Origin: JAXMAR01 sp046350295
GTDB taxonomy: Bacteria; Planctomycetota; Planctomycetia; Gemmatales; Gemmataceae
DNA: 64,000 bases
Reading direction: 5' to 3'
NCBI GenBank assembly: GCA_046350295.1
Contig: JAXMAR010000001.1
Coordinates: 186,001 to 250,000, forward strand
The translations under genes and the position numbers were made by a program. How positions within the stretch are numbered: position 1 is the stretch's first letter; each line of letters opens with the position of its first letter. Positions 18,598 to 27,271 of this stretch are shown piece after piece. A model generated the notes under the pieces. The model was not told where the DNA came from and did no database searches. It saw only the letters and a program-made list of their open reading frames with translations.

Positions 18598-19734
18598 GTG
18601 CGTAACTCCCGAATGATTTTGGCCGTCGCTCTGGGCGCCGGGCTTCTCCCTTCCGCGACCCGCGCGGCCGACCTCACCGTCGTGGAGTTCAACAAGTTGC
18701 ACAGGGAGCTCGCTTCGGCCAGGGAGCCGTGGCAGAGCCTCCCCTGGCGGCTCTCGCTCATCGAGGCCGGCGCCCAGGCGGCGAAGGAGAAGAAGCCGGT
18801 CTACATGCTCTGTCGCAGCGGGCATCCCCTGGGCTGCGTCTGAAACAACGGCATCGCCGACCGTGCGTCGGCCTTTCAGGATGCCGCGGTCCTCAAGCTG
18901 CTGAGCGAGCGTTTCGTGCCGGTGGCGGTGGATCAACACATCTTCCGACTGCGCAAAGACGCCGAGGGGGAGCTGTTCGCCAGGGTGCTGAAGCAGGCGG
19001 GGCGGGGCACGGACGGCTATTCGCAAGGCGTCTATCTCTTCACGGCCGATGGAACGCTCCTCGGCTTCAGCAATACGGCGGACGCCAAGCACGTGAACGG
19101 CCTGCTGGAAAAGGCGCTCAAGAAGTTCGATCCTGCGGCGCCCCTGCCCAAGGCGCCGGCCGGGAAAGCCGGCGCCGTCCTGCCGCCTCCGCCCGAAGGC
19201 GGCCTCGTCCTCGACGTTACCACGAAACTGCTCGGGGGCTACGCGGCGGACGACGAGCGCGGGCAGAAGTATCTCAAATCGCTGGGCCGGGACCATCTCT
19301 GGATCCGCAAGGACGAGGCCGACGCGCTCGGCAAGGGCGTCTTGCCCGACAGCGTCAAGCAACGGCTGGTGCGCTATCATCTCATCGATAACACCCGCGG
19401 CGAGCCGCCGATGTGTAGCGCGGCCGAGATCAAGAAGCTGGAGCTGACGCTGCGCGACGGGGTGCTGCGTGGCAGTGTCCACCTGGAAACCAAGTCCGGC
19501 GAACGGGGCTATCGGGCGGACTTGCTTGGCTTCGTGGAGGCGAAGGACGGCAGCGTCACGCGCTTCGACCTGCTTGCCAGGGGAGAGTTCTGGGGGGAGG
19601 GACCGTTCACGAGAGGCGCCCCGAAGGGAAGGTTCCCGCTGGCGATCGCCTTGAGCCTCGCGGATACCAGCGCCGGCGCGAGCGGCGTGCCGCCGCAGGG
19701 GGCGCGCGGAAACTTGAAGGGATACTTGAAGTGA
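18598..19734 (+). CDS. Thioredoxin-like exported protein with in-frame UGA, candidate selenoprotein
   Basis: Starting at GTG 18598 (ribosome binding site aagga) the frame encodes a signal peptide ending near TRAADL, then KKPVYMLCRSGHPLGCV, followed by TGA at 18841-18843 (codon 82) and without any break NNGIADRASAFQDAAVLKLL, ERFVPVAVDQHIF and on to residue 378. If the UGA is read as selenocysteine the motif is GCVU, a Cys-x-Sec redox pair in a thioredoxin-like fold. The true stop (TGA 19732-19734) overlaps the GTG start of the next gene, as expected for an intact, coupled gene. A SECIS-type hairpin follows the UGA. Residues 180-378 are an unrecognised C-terminal part. The alternative is a nonsense mutation or a base-call error. 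Confidence 0.7.
18841..18885 (+). promoter_or_regulatory. Candidate bacterial SECIS element after in-frame UGA
   Basis: Directly after the UGA, bases 18850-18861 (ggcatc plus gccgac) pair with 18867-18872 (gtcggc) and 18880-18885 (gatgcc). The upper stem has six perfect pairs closing a five-base loop, cgtgc; the lower stem has six perfect pairs, with a one-sided bulge of seven bases. Eighteen bases lie between the UGA and the loop, and a G is the second base of the loop. Both fit the published bacterial SECIS pattern as I know it (loop 16-37 bases after UGA, G among the first two loop bases). The sequence also codes protein, which limits the inference. Confidence 0.6.
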
Positions 19735-20579
19735 CGCAGACGGCGGGTCGCCTGGTCGGGATGTTGCTGGCGTCGGCGAGCGTCTGTCTGGGCCGGACGC
19801 CGGCCGCGGAGCCTCTTGCCGAGAAATGGGACTACGCCGCCCCGATGAAGAAGGTGGCGGCGAAGTTCCGCGGCGTGGAAGGGGTCGTCCTGCATGTCGG
19901 CGGCTCGATGACCATCGCCAACCCGTATGGGACCTGGGCCCGCAGCGGTAAAGGCAAGACCGAATCCGACGTCGCCATCCTCAAATGGATGCACACCGAC
20001 AAGAAGGACAAGACCGACGGCTGGTGGCTGTGCCGCACGGAGATTGTCCATTACCGGGCCTACACCGCCGAAAGCGGGCTCAAATCAGCCATGCTCGGCG
20101 CCGGCGGCAAGCGCGGCCTGCCAACGCTGCAAAAGATGCTCGATGATTATCAGCCGCGCATGGTCACGCTCGAGTGCGGCATCTACGACATCGAGGACGG
20201 CGTTCCGCTCGACGACTACCGGAAGAACATGGCGAAGGCGCTCGACCTGATCCTGGCGCGCGGCGCCATTCCCATCCTCAACACGGTCCCGCCGTTCAAG
20301 GCCCAGCTCGCGAAGACGAAGGAGTTCAACGAGGCGCTGCGGAAGCTGGCGCGGGAGCGCGGCGTTCCGGTCATCGACCTGGAGCGCGAGATTCTGAGCC
20401 GCCGCCCCGACGACTGGTTCGGCGCCTTGATGGACCGCATCCACCTGACCGCGAGTCAGGCGGGCGGCAATCCCGCGGCCGAGCCGACGCCGGAGAACCT
20501 GCGCAAGAGCGGCTACCAGTTGCGCGGCTGGCTCACGGTGCGGAAGGTCGCGGAGATCAAACGCCGGGTGCTGGATTAG
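19731..20579 (+). CDS. SGNH/GDSL-type hydrolase family protein
   Basis: The GTG start at 19731 overlaps the stop of the candidate selenoprotein gene (GTGA). A signal peptide of about 27 residues precedes VVLHVGGSMTIAN, the block I region (here GGS rather than GDS), MVTLECGIYDIED in block III position, and a C-terminal MDRIHLTASQAGG with the D-x-x-H pair. The fold is that of SGNH esterases acting on carbohydrate or lipid esters; substrate unknown. The replaced Asp in block I makes activity less certain. It ends the run that begins with the DUF1549 gene. Confidence 0.75.
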   Translation: MTQTAGRLVGMLLASASVCLGRTPAAEPLAEKWDYAAPMKKVAAKFRGVEGVVLHVGGSMTIANPYGTWARSGKGKTESDVAILKWMHTDKKDKTDGWWLCRTEIVHYRAYTAESGLKSAMLGAGGKRGLPTLQKMLDDYQPRMVTLECGIYDIEDGVPLDDYRKNMAKALDLILARGAIPILNTVPPFKAQLAKTKEFNEALRKLARERGVPVIDLEREILSRRPDDWFGALMDRIHLTASQAGGNPAAEPTPENLRKSGYQLRGWLTVRKVAEIKRRVLD

Positions 20580-20651
20580 GCGGCCCATTCGTATTCGGCA
20601 GGCTGCGTCAAGCATAGACGACCTTTATTTTGGTAATCAGCAGGACGCGCC

Positions 20652-21110
20652 ATGGACAACCTCGACGACCTCACCCCGGAGCAGAAGTTCGCCGCCGAGG
20701 ACCCGGAGACGATGGTCCCGCGCCTGCTCATGAAGGGCTACCGGCGGCAGCAGATCGTCATCGAGCTGGTCCGCCTCGACTGGACGCCGGAAGCCGCCCA
20801 CGCTCTCATCGCCCGCGTCGAGAATGATCTGCGCCGCTTCTACGCCTCGCCGGAAAGTCGGCGCCGGCTCGTCGCCGAAGCGCGGCGCCAGATGTGGGGC
20901 GGGCTGCTGATGACGATCTTCGGAGTCGTTGTCGCGTTCATCAGCTTCCTTAGCTGGGCGCTCGGCGTCGCGCCCATGATCCTCTTCTTCGGCTTCATCG
21001 GCGTCGGCCTGGTCTTCTTCGCGCGCGGCTATCAGCGCACCAAGCTCTACAAAGGCGAACGCCTGCCCTTCGAGCCGGACGAGGGGCCGGCGGAGGACAT
21101 GCCTCCCTGA
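20652..21110 (+). CDS. Small hypothetical membrane protein
   Basis: I do not recognise a named family. The 152-residue protein has a soluble helical N-terminal half (LLMKGYRRQQIVIELVRLDW and VENDLRRFYASPESRR) and two closely spaced membrane helices (about residues 84-106 and 108-124). The tail ends in an acidic, proline-rich stretch. The N-terminal part resembles a small helical bundle for protein contact. The gene stands alone, 72 bp after the SGNH hydrolase gene. Confidence 0.75.
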   Translation: MDNLDDLTPEQKFAAEDPETMVPRLLMKGYRRQQIVIELVRLDWTPEAAHALIARVENDLRRFYASPESRRRLVAEARRQMWGGLLMTIFGVVVAFISFLSWALGVAPMILFFGFIGVGLVFFARGYQRTKLYKGERLPFEPDEGPAEDMPP

Positions 21111-21149
21111 CAAGGCGCCGGTTCCGCGAGCGTTCACGCCAGGTCCGGC

Positions 21150-21690
21150 TCGGCTCGCCGGACATCGCGGCGTCCGTCGTCGGGCCTTTCTGCAGAGCAA
21201 GAACCTGCTTGCGCATGATGGCGAAATGGCGCATCAGCCCATCCGACGGACGGCAGGCGCCGCCGCGCAGAAACGGCAAGCCCCCGAGGTCCGGACGATG
21301 CTTCAGCAGCGCCTGCACGAATCCGTCCGGCTCGTCGTTCTGAAGGTGGAGGGCGCCGGCAAAGAGGTGGAGAGCGGCGGCGTGTCCCAGCGCGTCGTGC
21401 GGGAAGGGATGAGTCAGGCCGACCTCGGGCACGAGCGCGAGGTTGAACCCGGAGCGCGGCCCGGCGCGGACCGGGAACAGCGGGGAGGGGACAAGGCGCT
21501 CGGTCGGCGTGTCGGGCGCGACGGCGGGCAGCACTGTGGCCCCGATGTCGAAGCCGCCGAAGCCGCCGAAGCCGCCGAAGTTGACGCCGCCGGTGTACCC
21601 GAACTATCCGCTGTAAGAACCGCCGAAATTGCCGGCGTTCCCCGGGGCGGACAGGACCAAGCCACTCGAGATGCCGCCGGACTCACGGCC
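21150..21690 (-). pseudogene. Remnant of a glycine-rich planctomycete hypothetical protein
   Basis: Read on the minus strand, a glycine-rich segment (GNAGNFGGSYSG, then after a frame change VNFGGFGGFGGFDIG) leads into VLPAVAPDTPTERLVPS, FPHDALGHAAALHLFAGALH, DGFVQALLKHRPDLGGLPFL and RGGACRPSD. These pieces look like a conserved exported protein of this phylum, but one frame change near 21605 and a C-terminal drift after about 21180 break it. No start is visible because its 5' end meets the esterase gene's 3' end at 21683. It is probably a truncated relic; I judged its limits by eye. Confidence 0.5.
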
Positions 21691-22744
21691 GGAAGGGCTC
21701 GAGGCGCTGGGCCAGCCAATCGATGGCGCCGGGAATGAAGCGGCGGGCGCTGCTGATGTTGTGGCGGCCGCGCGGGTCGTGGGCGACGGTGATGGAGATG
21801 CCGCGCGACTGTGCCAGGTACAGGAAGCTCTCGATCTGGGCGTCGAGGTTGAATTCGTCCTTGCCGCCATAGGCGACGAACATGTCGAGCTCGCCGTCGC
21901 GCAGGTTGTAGCGGTCGATCAGCTCGATGGGGTTGTCGCGGCTCATCTGTTCGACGACCTGGTGGCCGCTGCCATAGAGGGGGTGGACCAGACGCCGCCA
22001 CGGCACGGCGATCAGGCCGCCGTAGAACTTGCCGACCGGCGTCAGGCCGAGGCAGTAGTGCTCGCGCCAACCCCAGCGCTCGGGGTCGAAGTTGGCGAAG
22101 TAACGTCCGCAGGGGCCCATCCAGCGGAGGTTGAGGGGCGGGGCGATGCCGAGGACGACGCCGAACTCGTCGCGGCGGCGGATGCCGTGGTTGAAGGCGG
22201 CGCCGCCGCCGATGGAGGCGCCGGCGAGGACGTGCGCGCCGCGCTCGGGGCGGATCGGGAAGTTGCTGCGCACGAACTCGTAGACGTCATCGAAGAGGAA
22301 GTCCTCGAAGCGGCCGGCGTGGGTGTTCAAGAAGCCGCTGTTGGGGGAGAACCGCCCGGGCCGGCCACCCACGCTGCCGTCGGGGATGGCGATGATGAGG
22401 GGCGGCATGCGACCGCAGGCGATGGCGGCGTCGATCTCGGGCAGGCCGACTTCGATGAAGCCCTTCTCGTCCTGCGTGATGCCGTGGAGCCAGAACATGA
22501 AGGGGTAGCGCTTGGTCGGGTCGTAGCAGGGGGGCAGGTAGACATAGAGGTCGCGCTTCTGGCACAGGGCGTTGGACCAGATGCGGCGGTCGGCGCCATG
22601 GTTGTGGGTGAAGTCGAGGACCGTGCCGTGGAAGCGGCCCTCGATGGGTGGGACGCGGCGGAACAGCTGCGCCGGGGCCGGTCCGGTGAGCGTGAAGCAG
22701 AGAGCGAGTGAAAGGGTGGCGAGGAGGAGAAAGGAGCGGCGCAT
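21683..22744 (-). CDS. Exported alpha/beta-hydrolase, esterase D/feruloyl-esterase type
   Basis: After a signal peptide (residues 1-25) the 353-residue protein has the fold of putative esterases: RDLYVYLPPCYDP, RYPFMFWLHGITQDEKGF (oxyanion region), VLAGASIGGGAAFNHG with nucleophile Ser in GASIG, an acid in AYGGKDEFN and the base in DPRGRHN. It should cleave ester bonds outside the cytoplasm, for example in acetylated or feruloylated polysaccharides; the true substrate is not known. All catalytic residues are visible. Confidence 0.88.
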   Translation of the reverse strand: MRRSFLLLATLSLALCFTLTGPAPAQLFRRVPPIEGRFHGTVLDFTHNHGADRRIWSNALCQKRDLYVYLPPCYDPTKRYPFMFWLHGITQDEKGFIEVGLPEIDAAIACGRMPPLIIAIPDGSVGGRPGRFSPNSGFLNTHAGRFEDFLFDDVYEFVRSNFPIRPERGAHVLAGASIGGGAAFNHGIRRRDEFGVVLGIAPPLNLRWMGPCGRYFANFDPERWGWREHYCLGLTPVGKFYGGLIAVPWRRLVHPLYGSGHQVVEQMSRDNPIELIDRYNLRDGELDMFVAYGGKDEFNLDAQIESFLYLAQSRGISITVAHDPRGRHNISSARRFIPGAIDWLAQRLEPFRP

Positions 22745-23053
22745 GGTTTCTCGGGTGGCGGACTAGGGTGGAGCGCTGCATTTTCTATCGGCGCGGCGAA
22801 CTGAACAGGTTAGGAAAAATGCGTCGAGATGCCGAAACCGATCTGAAATCGGCCCGCGCGCCATCACAGGTTGGCGGCAAACCGCGTAGGCCGCTTGTCA
22901 TGCCATCCCGGCCGGCGAGGCCGCCTGCCCCACGTTCTGCCCGCCGGACAGAGGATGTCTCGGCGCGACGCTGAGGCCGCCCTCCGCACATTTGACAAAT
23001 TGGACGCATGACGTAGGGTTGATAAACCTTTGCGCCCCTCGGTAGAGGCCGTC
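22745..23053. other. Intergenic region between divergent esterase and PilZ genes, with one palindrome copy
   Basis: No gene is seen in these 309 bases. At 22910-22933 lies ggccggcgaggccgcctgcc followed by ccac, whose reverse complement closely matches the left arm of the hairpin at 23734. An A/T-richer part around 22985-23030 (tttgacaaattgg, gataaacc) could hold the promoter of the PilZ gene, since tttgac resembles a -35 box, but I could not fix a matching -10. Confidence 0.5.
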
Positions 23054-23707
23054 ATGCCTACACAAGTCCTGGATGCCCCGCAGGAAGCGGCCGCGCTGGA
23101 ATGCCGCGTCTACGAGCGTTACCCGTGCGATCTGCCTGCCGCCTGCGCCCCTGCTTCCGCTTTGGGTGATCCCGAGGCAAAATGGGATGGCGTCGTCCGT
23201 GATCTCTCGAGCGGCGGCATGCGCCTGCTGCTGCGGCGCCGTTTCGAGCCTGGGACGGGCCTGGCCATCGAATTGCCGGGGGAGGTCGAACCGTACACCG
23301 TGCTGGCGAAGGTCGCCAACGTCCACCGCGACATCGAAAAGGGTTGGGCGCTTGGCGTTCGTTTCATCAGCCCCTTGAGCGACACCGAGCGCGAGCGGCT
23401 GCTGGCCTGGTCGCCCCCGGCGGAGCCGAAGGCGAAGGCGATCCCCGACGTGCGGCTACAGATTTGCGTGGGCGAGGCCGAGCTGCTCGTGTGCCGCGTC
23501 AAGCAATTCCAGCCGGGCGGCGAGGGTTGGCCGCTGCCCGAAGGACATGAATTCAGCCTGCGTGGCACGACCGGCGAAAAGCGTTGGCAGCTTCAACTCC
23601 GCGTGCGCGAGTGCCTGCACAGCCGCGGCCTGTGGCGCCTGCTCTGCGAGCTGACGCAGCCCCCCGCGGCGTCCCGCCTTCTGGCCGCCCTGGGCGAGCC
23701 TGTCTAA
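23054..23707 (+). CDS. PilZ domain protein
   Basis: The protein has the PilZ c-di-GMP-binding pattern: YERYPCDLPA (variant of the RxxxR motif) followed by VVRDLSSGGMRLLLRR (D/NxSxxG) and FEPGTGLAIELPG in the beta barrel. It may therefore respond to cyclic di-GMP, but the first motif has only a weak match (R-V-Y-E-R-Y-P), so binding is uncertain. Residues 125-217 form a second part without a recognised domain. ATG at 23054 is preferred to TTG at 23030. It is a single gene, convergent with the next. Confidence 0.8.
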   Translation: MPTQVLDAPQEAAALECRVYERYPCDLPAACAPASALGDPEAKWDGVVRDLSSGGMRLLLRRRFEPGTGLAIELPGEVEPYTVLAKVANVHRDIEKGWALGVRFISPLSDTERERLLAWSPPAEPKAKAIPDVRLQICVGEAELLVCRVKQFQPGGEGWPLPEGHEFSLRGTTGEKRWQLQLRVRECLHSRGLWRLLCELTQPPAASRLLAALGEPV

Positions 23708-23733
23708 CCTGGCGCTGACATGACATTCAAAGC

Positions 23734-23786
23734 GTGGGGCCGGCGGCCTCGCCTGCCTACGCCGCAGGCCAGGCGGCCTGCCCCAC
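23734..23786. repeat. Long imperfect hairpin between convergent genes
   Basis: The arms gtggggccggcggcctcgcc and aggcggcctgccccac pair over about 20 bases with few mismatches around a loop of roughly nine bases. The element belongs to the same family as 22910-22933 and, more distantly, the pair at 8754-8905. Lying between two convergent genes, it may also end transcription from both. Confidence 0.7.
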
Positions 23787-23802
23787 AGTGCTTTTGAAGT
23801 CT

Positions 23803-24183
23803 CTAAAGCAGCGAGGGTTGGCGCGGGTCGACGACGATGACGCCGGGGAATGACTTGAGCATATCGACGACGCTCTGGAAGTCGCTGAAGTGGGCCATCT
23901 CCGGGTCCGGGATGTCGCTCCAGACGGCGACGCGGCGGTTGCAGCGGCGAATCCCCATTTCCTCCTGATCGCCGCCGATCCCCTCGGCGATCCCCTCCGA
24001 CTCCTCTAGCACCTGCGCCCCCTCCTCCAGCACCAGATGGATCTCCCAGTCCTCGCGTATCAGCGACAGCTGCTCCTCCGACTGCTTGAGCGTGAACGTG
24101 GCAAAGCCCCGGTTCAGCCGCGCCGCGGCTTGCTCCAGCGTGAACGGGCTTTCCGGCAACAGCAGCGCGTAGGCCTGGTACAT
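23803..24183 (-). CDS. Hypothetical protein of 126 residues
   Basis: No family name comes to mind. The product starts MYQAYALLLPESPFTLEQAA, a phrase that reads like a sensible folded domain; it continues with FATFTLKQSEEQLSLIREDW and an acidic middle part, and ends FPGVIVVDPRQPSLL. It has no signal peptide or membrane segment and seems to be a small alpha/beta cytoplasmic protein. Its frame is open throughout and codon use is like its neighbours. Confidence 0.65.
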   Translation of the reverse strand: MYQAYALLLPESPFTLEQAAARLNRGFATFTLKQSEEQLSLIREDWEIHLVLEEGAQVLEESEGIAEGIGGDQEEMGIRRCNRRVAVWSDIPDPEMAHFSDFQSVVDMLKSFPGVIVVDPRQPSLL

Positions 24184-24407
24184 CGCGTTCCCTCATGGGA
24201 GAGAAAGGGACCCATGCCGGATTATAGGAAACGCCTCCGCCCCGTGGGACATCCACCGGCTTGTTCCTCGATGCCTCGCTCGCCATCGAAATCCGAACGA
24301 ATCGTGGATATTCGCCCGGCCGCGTGTTATCTTCGCTGATGATCTCGATGCGTTCACGCGCCTGGGATCGCCTGCCACACCCTCCCACCTTTTCAGGACA
24401 CGCCGCC

Positions 24408-25460
24408 ATGCGAACCGCTCTCTGCTCCGCGCTCGCGCTCCTTGTCGCGAGCGCCCTGTGCCTCCCCCATGCCCCCACCGGAGACAAGAAAGACCCGAAG
24501 AAAGAAGAGAAGAAGAAGGCGCCTCCCAAGGGGACCTTCATCGACCCGAAGGAAGGCGGCCCCGACTATGCCATCCAGGGGGAATACACCGGCGCCTTGG
24601 ACGGCGGCGCCAAGCTCGGCATCCAGGTCATCGCCCTCGGCGGCGACACGTTTCAGGCCGTCGTCCTCCCGGGCGGCCTCCCCGGCGAAGGCTGGGACGG
24701 CAAGAACAAGATCCTCATGCACGGCGTCCGTGCCGGCGACCAGGTGACCTTCACCCCGGCCGAGGGCAAGCGCAATTACCTGGCCGGTTCCCCCAAGCAG
24801 TTCTCCGCCACCTCCAAGTTCCCCCCCGCGGGGCAGAAGGACTACAGCGCGACGATCTCCAGCGCTTCGATGACCGGCAAGACCGACGACGGCAAGGGCT
24901 TCACCGCGGCCAAGGTGATGCGCAAGAGCAAGACCCTCGGCATGAAAGCGCCCGAGGGCGCCGTCGTCCTCTTCGACGGCAAGGACGCGAGCAAGTGGCG
25001 CGAGAACCGCATCGCCGACGGCCTGCTCCCTGTCGAGGCCAATACCAAGGACGCGTTCAAGGACTTCAAGCTCCACCTCGAGTTCATCCTCCCCTTCCAG
25101 CCGGGCGCCCGCGGCCAGGGCCGCGGCAACAGCGGCGTCTACCTTCACGGCCGCGAGATCCAGGTCCTCGATAGCTTCGGGCTCGACGGCAAGAACAACG
25201 AATGCGGCGGCATCTACGGCTTCACGGCGCCCAAGGTCAACATGTGCTACCCGCCGCTGACCTGGCAGACCTACGACGTGGAGATCAAGCCCGGCAAGGA
25301 CGAGAAGACCGGCAAGGAGGGGACCAGGATGACCGTGTGGCACAACGGCGTTGTCATCCACGAGAACATCGACTTCCCCGGCGGCGCCGCCCCGATCCAT
25401 CTCCAGAACCACGGCAATCCCGTCTTCTACCGCAACATCTGGCTGGTCGAACGCAAGTAA
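24408..25460 (+). CDS. Exported DUF1080 (3-keto-disaccharide hydrolase-like) protein
   Basis: After a signal peptide (about residues 1-22) and a lysine-rich linker, two regions follow: a small beta domain (residues 40-180) and the DUF1080 jelly roll beginning GAVVLFDGKDASKWRENRI, with FKLHLEFILPF, NSGVYLHGREIQVLDSFG and GGIYGFTAPKVNMCYPP, then WQTYDVEIKP and MTVWHNGVVIHEN. DUF1080 proteins are common in planctomycetes and some hydrolyse 3-keto-sugars. ATG at 24408 is chosen at the signal peptide. A strong hairpin follows the stop codon. Confidence 0.9.
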   Translation: MRTALCSALALLVASALCLPHAPTGDKKDPKKEEKKKAPPKGTFIDPKEGGPDYAIQGEYTGALDGGAKLGIQVIALGGDTFQAVVLPGGLPGEGWDGKNKILMHGVRAGDQVTFTPAEGKRNYLAGSPKQFSATSKFPPAGQKDYSATISSASMTGKTDDGKGFTAAKVMRKSKTLGMKAPEGAVVLFDGKDASKWRENRIADGLLPVEANTKDAFKDFKLHLEFILPFQPGARGQGRGNSGVYLHGREIQVLDSFGLDGKNNECGGIYGFTAPKVNMCYPPLTWQTYDVEIKPGKDEKTGKEGTRMTVWHNGVVIHENIDFPGGAAPIHLQNHGNPVFYRNIWLVERK

Positions 25461-25473
25461 CCCCCCGTTTAGC

Positions 25474-25496
25474 CCCGGTTCGAAGAACCGGGGCGA
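25474..25496. terminator. Perfect hairpin after DUF1080 gene
   Basis: Ten-base arms gccccggttc and gaaccggggc enclose a three-base loop 13 bases after the stop codon. No T-run follows. The same sequence theme returns at 57307-57336 and 62820-62843, so this may be a dispersed repeat used as a terminator. Confidence 0.6.
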
Positions 25497-25536
25497 ACCC
25501 GGCGTCTGATACCTTCGGCCTCGACGAGAAATAACG

Positions 25537-26044
25537 ATGCCCAAGACTCTCGCTACCCGGCTGTTTCCGATCCAGGGCTATGGCGACGAATTCTCGACAG
25601 GCGTCTGCGCGGACGGCAGACAAGTCGTTATGGGGTTGCTGTGCCCGCACTTGGTCGCGTACTTTTTCGACCGAAAGGGCAAGCTCTTGGGCGACGAGCA
25701 CCGGCCGTGGAACAAGCCCGCTCCGAGGATGGGACCGGATGGCCCGTACAACATTTACGAGCGCGTTTGAAAAGGCTCTTGCCAAGCAACTGCGAGAATG
25801 GAAGAAGGAGTTGGGCTTTCGAGCTGGCGCGATCAAGATCCGAGCTTTCCTCGACAAACGCTACCCGGTGGGTGTCGCCCTGCTTCCGGATCATCTGGAG
25901 CGAGACGAGATCAAGAAGCTAGACGAAGATGAGCGGAGGGAGTTCGAGAAATCGCGGGGGGAATGGTTAGCGGAAGGTCAGTTCGTATGGTGGTGGGCAA
26001 AGGACTACTACATGGCCAAGGATGGCGAAGTCGAATCCACTTGA
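25537..26044 (+). pseudogene. Hypothetical protein gene with one frameshift
   Basis: The first frame (MPKTLATRLFPIQGYGDEFS to GPYNIYERV) stops at TGA 25768-25770. The text carries on without a gap in the +1 frame as FEKALAKQLREWKKELGF, KIRAFLDKRYPVGVALLPDH and VWWWAKDYYMAKDGEVEST, ending at 26044. One extra base near 25765 explains this. The two halves would make a cytoplasmic protein of about 168 residues of unknown function. A GTT TGA site could in principle slip, but no upstream stimulator is visible, so mutation or base-call error is the simpler reading. Confidence 0.7.
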
Positions 26045-26058
26045 CAACACCCAAAAGA

Positions 26059-26096
26059 GGACAGGACCTGGAAACGCCAAAGGTCCTGTCCCCTTT
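26059..26096 (+). terminator. Rho-independent terminator
   Basis: Perfect 11-base arms (ggacaggacct and aggtcctgtcc) around an 11-base loop are followed by ccttttc. It lies 15 bases after the stop of the frameshifted gene at 25537-26044. Confidence 0.75.
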
Positions 26097-26221
26097 TCAT
26101 TTGCACTTCCGTGAACGCGGCCGGTCCTCACGGGCGCCCATGCGCGGATGTCGGAAAAAGACGTGCGGGGCGCGGTCTCGCGCCTAGACTGTAGAATGCC
26201 CACACAACTGAGGTGTACACC

Positions 26222-27103
26222 ATGAAGCGACTCGCAATTCTCGCCGGCGCCTTCTGCCTGTTCTCGCTGCTGCGCGTTGGGCCGAGCGCCGGCGGCGACG
26301 GCGTCAAGGCCCCGCTCCTCATCGGTATGCCGCAAAGCATGCTCGTCGACTCGGGCGACGCGGTCGACGTCGTGGAGGAGAAGCTCGCCAAGCTGATGAA
26401 GGAATTCACGGGGCTGGACGGAAAGTTGCACATCGAGAAGGGGCCGTTCGAGCTCGCCCGCCAGCTGGAGGACAAGAAAGTGCAGCTCGGCGTTTTCCAG
26501 GGCATCGAGTTCGCCTGGGTCCAGAAGAAGCACCCCCAGCTCAAGCCGTTCATGGTCGCCATCTCGGATATCAAGGACAAGGACAAGGAGCACTTGCGCG
26601 TCTTGTTGATCGTGCGCGAGGACTCGAAGGCGAAAGACTTCGGCGACCTCAAGGGCCAAACGCTCTCCTTCCCCAAGAAGAGCAAGGAGCACGTCCGCGC
26701 CTACCTCACGCGGAACGTCCCCCAGGCGGAGAAGTACTTCAAGGCCGTCGTTCACTCCGCCAGTGTCGAGAGCGGCCTGGACGAGCTGGTCGCGAGCAAG
26801 TGCGATGCGATCGTCGCCGACAAGACCGCCGTCGACTTCTACCGCTTCCTCAAGCCGGGCGCGTTCCGCAAGCTGAAGGTCATTCAGACGTCGGAGCCGT
26901 TCCCCGTGGGCGTCGTGGCTTATCTGCAAGGAGCGCTGGACGCCAAGACGCTGGAGCGCATCGAGAAGGGGATGCTCAAGGCGAACACCAGCGAGCGCGG
27001 GCAGGACCTGATGGGGACCTGGGGCATCGCCGCGTTCGAGGAGGTGTTCAAGAGCTTCGAGGCGGATTTGGAGGCGACGCGCAAGCTGTATCCCGCGCCC
27101 TGA
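26222..27103 (+). CDS. PhnD/SsuA-type periplasmic substrate-binding protein, copy 1
   Basis: A signal peptide of about 25 residues is followed by a type II periplasmic binding fold: PLLIGMPQSMLVD, ELARQLEDKKVQLGVFQGIEF, LLIVREDSKAKDFGDLKGQT and DAIVADKTAVDFYRFLKPGA. Such proteins bind phosphonate or similar small ligands for an ABC importer, yet no permease or ATPase is near. The protein at 57368-58285 is a clear paralogue: both share GIEFAWVQ and the phrase DFYRFLKPGAF or EFYRFLKPGAF. ATG at 26222 is preceded by a gagg ribosome binding site. A sensory instead of transport role is possible. Confidence 0.85.
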   Translation: MKRLAILAGAFCLFSLLRVGPSAGGDGVKAPLLIGMPQSMLVDSGDAVDVVEEKLAKLMKEFTGLDGKLHIEKGPFELARQLEDKKVQLGVFQGIEFAWVQKKHPQLKPFMVAISDIKDKDKEHLRVLLIVREDSKAKDFGDLKGQTLSFPKKSKEHVRAYLTRNVPQAEKYFKAVVHSASVESGLDELVASKCDAIVADKTAVDFYRFLKPGAFRKLKVIQTSEPFPVGVVAYLQGALDAKTLERIEKGMLKANTSERGQDLMGTWGIAAFEEVFKSFEADLEATRKLYPAP

Positions 27104-27271
27104 GCCGCATGCCAATCGCGTGCCTGACGCTGCACTCACCCGACGCGTGAGCGAGGCGGAGACTTTCGCGCTCAGGCGTCGGGCCCGTGCGCGGCGCCGC
27201 AGTCAACGGGACGCGAAAATCCTTACAATGAAAAAACGAGACGCGAACCGCGGCGAAGCGAAAGGAAGACC

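Noticed and set aside
20995..21180. C-terminal part of the minus-strand frame ending at 20995
   Set aside because: It overlaps the 3' end of the intact membrane-protein gene at 20652-21110 and loses protein-like character after the GGACRPSD segment.
25764..25770. Programmed +1 frameshift at GTT TGA
   Set aside because: No upstream stimulatory Shine-Dalgarno sequence is seen and the gene is not one known for recoding; a mutation or sequencing error is simpler.
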